Shown: positions 55,681 through 64,000 of the stretch, in pieces
Position numbering within the stretch: position 1 is the first letter of the stretch
How the letters are laid out: each line of letters begins with the position of its first letter
Source of the DNA: Owenia fusiformis
Lineage: Eukaryota > Annelida > Polychaeta > Sabellida > Oweniidae
Assembly: GCA_903813345.2 (NCBI GenBank)
Contig: CAIIXF020000009.1
Location: forward strand, 14,890,347-14,954,346
Direction of reading: 5' to 3'
DNA: 64,000 nt
Translations under genes and position numbers: made by a program
Notes under the pieces: model-generated
Databases searched by the model: none
Told to the model about the DNA's origin: nothing
Seen by the model: the letters and a program-made list of their open reading frames with translations, nothing else

Positions 55681-56081
55681 ATATGGTAAAATGGAAATAT
55701 ATAAATTTCGGCGAAGCTTTAGGAAGTGAAACTCAGAATACCTTTATTTCATATCACTATAAACATTTCAACTGAAGGGCAACGACCTTCTTCAGCTATA
55801 AAATATAGAAATATATAGATAAAGATTTAAGATGATACATTCTCTCTCCAATTATCAAATAACGAAATTCAGAACATCAGATCGTGATACTTGTTTTGCA
55901 GCAGTTGCTTTTTAGTATCACTGCCATGTGATAATTGAATAAAATTAAATGAAAACGCTTTGTACAACATACAATTTAAGTAAACAAAAGATACCCCTTC
56001 ATTTCTTTTAATTGCTCGCGATTTCAGCGGGAACTTGCTCGCGATTTCTAAATCATGACGGGGCTTTAGATACTACCCGTG

Positions 56082-57110
56082 AATAACTCAAATACCGTTG
56101 GACCGATTTTGTTCATATTTTGTACACATATACCCTATGGAGGTAGAAGTTCTGCTCGGAAGCCGATTTTCAAAATGGCCGCTCATTTCAAAATGGCGGC
56201 CATTTTAGTGCCGAATTTACAGTAATTTAGGTGCAATATGTAAAACTGTAATAGCAATATGTTTTAGATGTAAAAAAATTATATAGGACATTAATAAAGC
56301 GAGAAATGTAGATATTAAAGAAGCACATGGCAGCCATCTTGAAAAATGGCGGCCTTTACTCGTTATTTTACGATTTTTGCTGTAACTTGAAAAGTAGTGG
56401 AGCGATTTTGTTCATATTTGGTATGTGAAAACTATAAACATTGCACACTGTCTAAAGACACTTTTGGTAGAAGGCGGCCATTTTAAAAAATGGCCGCCAT
56501 TTTGAAAAATGGCCGCCATTTTGAAAACTCGAAAAGTAGTGGAGCGATTTTGTTCATATTTGGTATGTGAATACCAAAAGCTGTCCTTTGACACTTTTAG
56601 TAGAAGGTGGCCATTTTGAAAATTTTTTGAAAAATGGCTGCCATTTTAACGTATTTTATAATAATTCAAAAAGTAGTGAAGCAATTTTGTTCACATTTGG
56701 TATGTGAATACTATAAGCATGGCACACTGTCTAATGACACTTTTGGTAGAAGGCGGCCATTTTTCAAAATGGTCGCCATTTTAACATATTTTACTATAAC
56801 TCTAAAAGTAGTGGAGCGATTTTGTTCATATTTGGTATGTGAATACTATAAGTATGGCAAATGGTCTAATGACACTTTTGGTAGAAGGCGGCCATTTTGA
56901 AAAATGCCTCTCATTTTTATCCCAACGAACGAAGTTCGGTAGGGATATATGGAAGCCCTCCGTCCGTCAGTCCGTCAGTCAGTCCGTCAGTCCGTCCGTC
57001 CGTCCGGAAAATAACTCAAATACGAGTTGACGGATTTTCTTCATATTTAGTGGAAAGATGTATATTGGTGAATAGTTGTACGCAAAAAAAAATTTCAAGA
57101 TGGCCGCCGC
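56082..57110 (+). repeat. GTCC-type repeat with ATGGCGGC-rich tandem units
   Basis: From 56385 four units of about 130-150 bp repeat AAAGTAGTGGAGCGATTTTG, CATATTTGGTATGTGAA, GACACTTTTGGTAGAAGG and GGCCATTTT. They are followed by CGAACGAAGTTCGGTAGGGA and CCGTCCGTCAGTCC runs (56940-57005). 57006-57023 is the empty site matching the 8.4 kb insertion. Frames of 60-88 codons follow the units and are not genes. Confidence 0.65.
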
Positions 57111-57600
57111 TTTAAAAATGACGGGACTTTTTCGCAAAAAAACATAAATTATTGTTTGAAATTTTGGTAGTATATTCGCAACATCTATCTATTTCACATA
57201 TATTCCGTGTTTTTCATCTTGACCCCCAGGGGCTGTGTATGGGGGGTCAGGAAAACAGTAATTTTCGCTAATTTTTAGATCTTTCTGAAGTATAGCTTTA
57301 TTATACTCAAATGAAAGGCAATTAAGAGTAGATTGCAAATATTGTATCTTTTTTCTGATTCGAGCCTCGTAAAATTCAAAATGGCCGTCTAATGTACGAT
57401 TTCGCAATAATTTTTCGATCCCTTCAAAGTATGGCTATATTATACTCAAATTGAAGGAATTTTGGAGTAGATCACAATTATGGTATTATTCTTCAGATTT
57501 GTACGTCAGAAAATTCAAAATGGCTGCTTTGCAGGAATTCGCAATTCTAAAATTTAAATTTTTCAATTTTAACCAAAGTAATGAGTATAATTGATTGGAA
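57111..57600 (+). repeat. Two tandem units with AAAATTCAAAATGGC
   Basis: Units of about 165 bp at 57240-57400 and 57405-57560 share TATTATACTCAAAT-GAAGG, AGAGTAGAT and AAAATTCAAAATGGC. They continue the GTCC-type repeat body. Confidence 0.5.
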
Positions 57601-58268
57601 TTCGGTAATTGATATTTTGTTCATTGGGATTTGCTACTCCGCGGAGTTGCCATTGTCTAGTTGCTATATACTTTGTTTGTAAAAATGCCATCCATGGCTG
57701 TTCGATGGGATTCGCTACGCTTTGGCGTTGCCGTTGTTCTGGTTTTGTTACAAATAATTGGCAAAAAATTATATCCGTTTTTTTTTCAGCCATTTTACTT
57801 CAGTACTTAACATCGATTTGTCCATCTGTCTTTCAGTCAGTCCAAAATAGTGGCAAGTGGCTTGAAATAATTTTGTTACAAAAAATCAGCAGAAAATTAT
57901 ATCTGTTTTTTTTTTTCTGTCACCATGTGAGCCCAGTACCCAAGGCACTAATTTATTATTTTTTTTCTGTCACCATGAGAGCCCAGTACCCATTAATTTG
58001 TTTAATGTTTATACTGTAAAGTCGTATTGTGTACTCTTATACCATATAAGGGGTGAATTGAGAAATAAATAAATAAATAAAATAAACAGAACAAAAATTA
58101 CGTCCTTAATGGTTAAATATGCAAATCTAATATCTCATTTAAAACAAGTTGATATTTATTTTTCATTAACATTTCACCTTTAAAATCAATAATTGATGTA
58201 ATGTTGTGTAATCATTATAAAGTTTTGTTTATCTCAATGACTGATTATCTGATATTGTGTAATTACAG
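57601..58268. other. Repeat remnants and putative intron upstream of the ankyrin exon
   Basis: GATGGGATTCGCTACGCTT and the duplicated TTTCTGTCACCATGAGAGCC (57915-57985) are repeat-like. The last 70 bases end GATATTGTGTAATTACAG, a usable acceptor at 58267-58268. Confidence 0.45.
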
Positions 58269-59490
58269 TATAATAGTGGTGGCCTCATCCAAGGGTGACT
58301 TACTTCTATTACAAGAGGCTCTGACGGGGAAATATGGCACATTTACTGAGGATGACTTGAACAATGCCCTCTCAAGAGCTGCTAACAACAGCAGTGTCAG
58401 CTGCATCAAACCCCTTCTGGAGGCTGGCTCTGACCCAGATTCTGAGGACACTGATGGTGACACACCCTTGATGCTGGCCAGTGCTAATAACAACCTCCGT
58501 GTTGTCAAGGCACTTTTGGACTATGGCTGTGATGTAAACCTGGTCAGTAATTATGGCCGCACAGCCTTACATTTGGCTGCATGGAATGGACATATTCATG
58601 CAGTACATTTGCTGCTTGAGAATAAGTGTGACACAGAGGTGCAGGATCAGTATGGGGATACTCCACTTATGTTAGCTGCCTTACATAATCATCCTGAAAT
58701 ACTCAGGATACTCATTCAACATAACTGTAATGTTGCAGTCAAGAACTTTGATCGTGATACTGCCTTACATTATAGCGCTCGCAAAGGATATATTGGCATC
58801 ATAAAGCTTCTTCTGGAAGTCGGTGCAGATGTAAATGGGGAAAATAATTGGGGGTACACCCCACTGACTATTGCAATCTCTGAAGGGCGAGTAGACACAG
58901 CAGTGTTCTTAATATCTAAGGGGGCTTATATTGGCATTGCCTGTAGAGCTAACAGGGCCCCCTTACATTATGCAGTACGCCGTGGCCTGAAGGAACTTGT
59001 GCAATTGTTGCTGCTCCATGGAGCAAACTGTGATCAGAAAGACTCAGATCATAACACACCAATCATAGATGCGGTCTACAACAACCATAAGCACATAGTG
59101 AAGATGCTTATACAGGCCAATTGTGACCTACAGTGTAGGGGAAGAGCTGTCATCTCACACCAGTGGAAGTGGTCTACCTTATTGGAAATTGCCCTCCATA
59201 AAGGACACTACACCATAGCAAGAATGCTCATCTCTGCAGGCTGTGATAGGTCATGCTTGAAAGAATGGAGCCAACTCCCACAGACTCTTGCTAACAACCA
59301 AGAAATGATGTTATGGCTCATTGAGTTTGGCAATATGCCACTGAGTCTTATGGCGCAATCTCGTAGACTTATTCGTGGCCTCTATGGTTATGATGCTGTA
59401 TGCAGCATCTCGAAGTTGCCCCTACCCAAGCAGATTCAGCGCTACGTTGCATTCTGTGATCTTGAGGAGTTTATTGAAGAAGACAAATAA
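58269..59490 (+). CDS. Ankyrin repeat and SOCS box protein, ASB-like, 3' coding exon
   Basis: An uninterrupted frame encodes nine or ten ankyrin repeats and a C-terminal SOCS box. The frame opens at an ATG at 58201, but TGTAATTACAG at 58267 suggests the first 22 codons are intron and the exon starts near 58269. Numbering from 58201, ankyrin repeats run from about residue 53 to 357; the best are at 86-118, 119-151 (GRTALHLAAWNGH), 152-184, 185-217 and 251-283. A SOCS-like end follows at about 381-418: SLMAQSRRLIR as BC box (Ser where Cys is usual) and LPLPKQIQRYVAF as cullin box. ASB proteins bind elongin B/C through the SOCS box and serve as substrate receptors of cullin-RING ubiquitin ligases; the ankyrin face binds substrate. 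The substrate is unknown. The exon is free of insertions although repeats crowd both sides. Upstream exons are not securely found. Confidence 0.88.
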
Positions 59491-59730
59491 ACAACATTAG
59501 TTCCTCGCTCATGACCAGGGCAAACTTATTTGTCTCCAACAAAAGTTTGGTGGTCTGGGTAGATGGACTATTCTTGCACGATTTTTTATTTGCCCCGGCT
59601 GCCTTGATTTCCGGTTACTATGGCAATCATTTCTTAAATAATATTTCTGTTATACCAAATATTTTTTGATAGATTAATACAGCATTCTATGTTTCACATT
59701 CTGTGAAAAATTCATCAGAATATATTGAAA

Positions 59731-59736
59731 AATAAA
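59731..59736 (+). promoter_or_regulatory. Polyadenylation signal AATAAA
   Basis: AATAAA 241 bp after the stop of the ankyrin/SOCS gene. It is the first good hexamer downstream, giving a plausible 3' UTR of about 260 bases. Confidence 0.5.
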
Positions 59737-59773
59737 AAAGTTAGAGAGATATCATGAGAACTTAATGATATAC

Positions 59774-59870
59774 AGTAAAACCTGTCTAATCCGAACACCC
59801 ATGGGACCAGCTAAAAGCGTTCAAATTGGCAGGTGTTCAAATTTCGAGGATTTTGCTGGTCGGGGGGGGG
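59774..59870 (+). repeat. Pogo/Tigger-like terminal fragment
   Basis: After a TA, CAGTAAAACCTGTCTAATCC matches the form of Tc1/pogo (Tigger) ends. The internal AGGTGTTCAAATTTCGAGGA is partly mirrored by GCGTTCAAATTGG. No right end is seen. A 12 G run follows the fragment. Confidence 0.55.
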
Positions 59871-61140
59871 GGGATTTTCATTGTTCAGTGCACTATATTG
59901 AACACTTAATACTAAGTCAGAAAACAATACATGTTGTTGATGAGTTAATTCTACAATAGGCCTATAGCCTATATGCTGTTTTATTTATATTTTGAACAAT
60001 TTCACCATTTTAGTAAAAATAACTCTTATATTTTGGCAAAAACTTTGTAATACACTGTAAAAGTATATGATAGTCTCGTACGAAATCTTGTGCTTATCAA
60101 ATGGCTTATCCCATATTATGGTTATATAGCACTGCTTTACTTTTGCTTGAAAAAGTCCTTCATTGTTGTTTTAGTGCTACGGCCAAGGCGATTTGTGTCC
60201 AAAACACCTAGATTCAATTTGACTTTAGATTCTTGTAGGGGACCCCAAGGCATGTAAAAAAAAGTTTGTGAACCCTTGCAAAGCAGGCTCAAAAATGCTG
60301 AGTCAGCAAATTTTATCATTTTCGAGTCGGAGTTTGACCATATGCTTGAAACTATTTAATATCTCATTTCAGGATGTTGCAATTGTAATGAAACATTGTT
60401 AGTATATCAATAAGGCATGTATAAAGAATTCCTGAAAGTTTGGGTCTTATCCAACAAAATTTGGTAGAGATCTGGGATAATTTGTCCCTAAAAGTACATA
60501 ATTTCTTTTCAAAATTTCTTAATCAGTCGATAGTTAATCAGTCGTTTAAAAAACAGTAAGGGCCTATGGTGTATAAAACCTGATTTAAAACTTCACTGAT
60601 GATGTTAGCAAATATTTCTTGAATTAGTTTCAATAAAAAGTACAAGTATTTATTTTTTCTGATTTTTCTCTTTACCTTCCCCTAAAATTGCAAGAAAGGG
60701 GGCGTGGCACATAACACTTCAGTTGTTGAACTTGTTGCTAGGGTCAAATAGAAAATGTGTATCATTATAGCAAAAAGTGTTATTCTAAATAGATCTTAAC
60801 ACTATATGTGACATCATGATATGCTAAACATATTCATTATCTACCATTTTTTATTTTTACAGCTTATCATTGCCATACCCCATAAAACTGTTTAGGGTAT
60901 GTGTGGTCAGCAATAGGTTATACATGTATGTGTACTTAAAACATTTTTCAAAATTGTATTTCAGATGCCATTCTATCCTAATGTTGTTCATGTAGTTATG
61001 GTATGTTAAGAATGAATTATGATGATAATATGTTATATTACACTCCCCATCATAAGTTTTGTAACTGTAAGTCCCCCTTTGAATCACTTATTAAAGCTTG
61101 TCATGCTGTTTGGCAATTTTAAACAAGACATCAAGCTTTT
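59871..61140. other. No recognised gene
   Basis: AT-rich. Frames at 60137-60319 and 60857-61087 are unrecognised. Confidence 0.4.
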
Positions 61141-61262
61141 GGAATAAAGCAATAAGGAACAAAATCAAGGTTCAAACATTGACAGACCTTAATATGTAAT
61201 CATATGAAAACTTGCAGTTGCCAACCTTATACAGGGGGTGTATAAATATTATATGTGTCATA
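61141..61262 (+). repeat. Repeat arm inverted at the window end
   Basis: CATTGACAGACCTTAATATG and TACAGGGGGTGTATA are the inverse of 63880-64000 (TGTACACCCCCTCC, AAAGTCTGTCAATG). They are possible ends of an element of about 2.8 kb or two unrelated copies. Confidence 0.5.
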
Positions 61263-61803
61263 AATTGTTTAGTTGTAGAAACCTGAAGCCAAAGGAAATA
61301 ATAGTGCCTTACATTCTCTCAAAGACAGTGATCAATTCCGTGGCACTGGGTTTGTTGACATTACTTATATGATGTGTGACATTACGCAAGTTTGGTCCTA
61401 AGGCCAACATATTCCAATGGTGCAGAATCCCACTCGCCCCATCAAATCCCACTATGCCATATCGAGTCCCACAATGTCCCAAGATACCTTGTTAACTTTG
61501 CCCCATGGAGTCTCATCGAGTCCCTCCATATCCCGTCGAGTCTCACGGAAATGATGTACTAGTAATTTAGTTTAAAAGGTTTTGCCAAGGTCATTTTGAT
61601 CCCAAGTTAGCTGACACATCCCATGATCAAAAGTCCCACGATGCCCAATGGAAAGAATGAATAGGTTCATTCTCAGTGGGACTTCGCCAAATGATACCCA
61701 ATCGAATCTCATGGGACTCAATGGGGCTTCATGAGGTAAATCCCAAGGAATCCGAAGGAGTTCCATCGGGCAAAGCTCAATGAAGTCCAACAGATTTCCC
61801 TGA
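61263..61803. repeat. Degenerate CATCGAGTCCCAC repeat
   Basis: Words ATCGAGTCCCAC, GTCGAGTCTCAC and CCCACTATGCC recur irregularly between 61400 and 61800. The 79-codon minus-strand frame lies on them. Confidence 0.4.
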
Positions 61804-61884
61804 GGTCCCACCCAATGTTAAATCAATGGAGGTCCCACCCAATGTTAAATCAATGGAGGTCCCACCCAATGTAAAATCAATGGA
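61804..61884 (+). repeat. Three-copy 27 bp tandem repeat
   Basis: GGTCCCACCCAATGTTAAAT followed by CAATGGA, repeated three times with one base change in the last unit. A fourth starts GGTGCC. Confidence 0.8.
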
Positions 61885-62395
61885 GGTGCCACCATGCCGT
61901 ATTGGTGTATGTTAGGCTTTAGCGAAGTAACTTCCTTTGTTTACATTCATCAAATCGTTAAAAAGGAAAAGTTGTCAAAACTTTGTAAGAGCGTGATTAT
62001 TTGGACCGATTTCACTTGTCTGCTACAGCTATTTTAGTTTTACACGAACTGAGCGGGCCAGTGCCGTTCATAATATCTTCAAATAAACTTTTTCTCCTGC
62101 ATTCAATTCATGACCACATGTTACTACAGAATCCATAGGATCCTCGGGGATGAGCCATTCCATTGTCACTTGGCCTTGGATTGAATGTCTTTAACTCGGG
62201 TGAATAGGTTTATTATGAAGGGGTTTCCATGATAACGTATGAGTCTTGGAAAAGCAGATTCCAAAAGTCAATGGGAGTGACAAAACGTAAGTAATGCTTA
62301 ATAACTGAGTGTGGATTGGTTGATCCCAAGATATTATCAGTCAGTAGCTTATTACGTACTATAACAGTTAGCAGGGAACAAAAACTGAAACTTAC
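61885..62395. other. No recognised gene
   Basis: No coding or repeat structure seen beyond chance. Confidence 0.35.
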
Positions 62396-63020
62396 TGTTA
62401 TGCGGTAATCACAATACAAAAATATGTCATATTCCGCAATGAATATGGCATATTCACTTGCGGTGTATGACAGATTCACCTGCGGTATATGGCATACACA
62501 CTAACAAATGAGAATGTGATATGGAAGTACGCAATTGTCAATTGCTTAGATTGAACAAACAAGTTAAACATTATAAATTATTATAATGATTACTGAATCA
62601 ACAGCACTGTGTATCAAATATATTAAGTTAGAATATATTAACTTGGCAGAAGTATCAGTCACCAATCTTGTGCAATAAACTTACTCAATCAATCCAGGAT
62701 TGATACATTAGTACTAGACGCACTAACTTTATTGGTAATCCAGCGTAGTTTTTCATTTAGAGTCGATTCTGGCAACCAATCAAATCAACTCTTTCTGTAT
62801 CACATTTTGGACTGCAGTATATGGCACTTTCCGCAAGTGAGTATGACATATTCCGCAGGTGAATATGGGGTATTCACTGAAATCAATGTATCGCATATTC
62901 ACTGCAGAATATTGCATACCCACCAGCAGAATATGCCATACACTGCAGGTGAGTATGGCATATTCACCCGTATCACAAATACTGCGCAACCATGAATGTA
63001 TGCCATATACCGCGTAACAC
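62396..63020. repeat. Array of ATATGGCATATTCACCTGC words in both orientations
   Basis: GAATATGGCATATTCAC, CACCTGCGGTATATGGCAT and GCAGGTGAGTATGGCATA recur at roughly 26 bp spacing in two clusters (62420-62500 and 62805-63015), inverted relative to each other. Frames of 87-107 codons on both strands are translations of this array. Confidence 0.65.
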
Positions 63021-63400
63021 TTACTGTCGATCATGCTGCTCCAGAAATAATGAGTCATCTGTACAAAGCATAATAAAGGAATTAGAAGCAAATGAGAATC
63101 CATTTAAGATTGAAATTTTGATAATTAGCCATCTTGATTTTCAAGGTTTCAATTGCTCCAACTGTATAATAACATGGAAGTCGAAGATGATAATAAACTC
63201 CATTAAATACTTACTATGGAGGTGATGACTTTGCTGGGGTTTCTTAACTTTCTATCTACAGCTAGGGATACAATTATTTTCTGTACAAAGTACAATCAAT
63301 TCCCTTGAAACTATGTGAAGTATCGGGTGCTAGACTAGCATTGAAACATTATCTCCAATTCCTTATAGGGACAATAGGGGTGAAGCCAGCTTTGGTTCAG
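63021..63400. other. No recognised gene
   Basis: Unassigned AT-rich DNA. Confidence 0.35.
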
Positions 63401-63650
63401 TGGGGGTTTGATCGCCAAAACATTTTTGGTTTTCAGTCAGGGGGATGCAACTGTGGCATAAAAAAGGCTAAAAATTAAGATCTATCTTGAATTTTACAAA
63501 TCTTGATTCAACTTCCTTCAAAATAGGGCAAGAAGCTTAAAATAAAAAGCATTTAAAACTCTTCTTCTATCTCATGGTTATATTTTTATTGGTTATGGGG
63601 GGGGGGGTGCGATCCCATTGCACTCCCTGGCTAAGCCTATGGACAAGATG
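63401..63650 (+). repeat. Fragment of the GGGTTTGTAG element interior
   Basis: CAACTTCCTTCAAAATAGGG, GAAGCTTAAAATAAAAAGCA, GGGGGTGCGATCCCATTGCA and CCTGGCTAAGCC match 9790-9955. The terminal repeats are missing. Confidence 0.5.
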
Positions 63651-63879
63651 TATTATTTTGACATAAACAAAACATACACATCTTGTTATGTTCTACAGAC
63701 TACAACTAAACAATTTATTATTACATATATACAATACAAAGTGTCCAAACTGCAACCAGGCTCTGAGAAACTCTGGCTCTTAATCATTTGTAGTGTTACA
63801 ATTTGTTATTATATAGCTAATTATTTGCAGCAACAATAGGAGTCCCGTTGCAGTTTACATGTTTACATGGACCCTATAC

Positions 63880-64000
63880 TATATAGCATGTACACCCCCT
63901 CCATAAATTTGGCAACTGGAAGTTATTATATGATAGGATATCAAAGTCTGTCAATGTTTAAAACTTGATTATGTTCGTTATTACCATATTTCAGATACTT
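63880..64000 (-). repeat. Repeat arm running out of the window
   Basis: Inverse of 61141-61262. It continues beyond the window. Confidence 0.5.

Larger units (their letters stand above)
47660..56081. mobile_element. 8.4 kb CAC-ended element, 5 bp duplication
   Basis: Terminal inverted repeats begin CACGGGTAGTATCTAAAG and agree at about 62 of 65 positions (through GCGAGCAAGTTCCCGCTG). AATAA lies at 47655-47659 and 56082-56086. The unoccupied sequence (GGAAAATAACTCAAATAC) is present at 57006-57023 in a copy of the same host repeat, which supports a single insertion. Subterminal arrays of CCCGCTGAAAACATGAGGAG units lie at 48080-48170 and, inverted, at 55585-55670. Other families inserted inside: 48812-49946, 50330-51250, 51518-51652 and 53199-54236. 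No transposase is recognised; candidate coding pieces are 48341-48547, 51312-51369 and 55035-55380. Superfamily open: CAC tip plus 5 bp recalls Transib/RAG, while subterminal arrays recall CACTA elements. Confidence 0.7.

Noticed and set aside
58263-58508. 81-codon minus-strand frame over the ankyrin exon
   Set aside because: Antisense shadow of the clearly coding plus strand.

Overview
This window reads as nuclear DNA of an AT-rich invertebrate animal genome, probably a marine one. A mollusc-like lineage is a guess. The only long gene-like frame encodes ankyrin repeats followed by a SOCS box, a metazoan architecture, and it begins behind a splice acceptor. There are no operons or ribosome binding sites. 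Almost everything else is interspersed repeats, mostly non-autonomous DNA transposons with fold-back structure, many inserted into one another. Nearly all open frames of 60-150 codons lie inside repeats and do not look like host genes.

Layout. 1-9 kb: an hAT-like element with a minisatellite interior (1603-2648), a CAGTTGTCCG-ended element (3129-4308), short tandem repeats and a fold-back (7909-8763). 9-17 kb: an old long repeat interrupted by a MULE-like fold-back (9626-10529), a Harbinger-like fold-back (10776-12037) and a GGATTGGATC element (15756-16389). 17-20 kb: low-repeat DNA, a GC-rich minisatellite and a decayed CACGCGG element. 21-25.5 kb: a nest, with an hAT-like element holding a 2.6 kb element that holds a CACGCGG element. 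26-34 kb: more fragments plus the quietest stretch, with a putative small two-exon gene on the minus strand (30969-31670). 33.4-41.3 kb: an old dispersed repeat interrupted by two TTAA elements and by one element nested in a relative of itself (36222-40580), which also carries a tRNA-like sequence. 41.8-47.2 kb: another MULE-like copy and a 3.4 kb composite of large palindromes. 47.66-56.08 kb: an 8.4 kb element with about 65 bp terminal inverted repeats beginning CAC and a 5 bp target duplication; an unoccupied paralogous site lies 0.9 kb downstream. 56-58 kb: GTCC-type repeats rich in ATGGCGGC words. 58269-59490: the ankyrin/SOCS-box exon with a polyadenylation signal. 60-64 kb: diffuse repeats.

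The best candidate for something undescribed is the set of CAC-ended elements with 5 bp duplications (23213-23620, 49204-49436, 47660-56081). The combination recalls the Transib/RAG superfamily, but no transposase is recognisable here, so that assignment is inference. Several target duplications are supported by filled and empty paralogous copies within the window, which makes the insertion history unusually readable. Element boundaries come from reading by eye; superfamily names rest on terminal motifs and duplication lengths, not on database searches.
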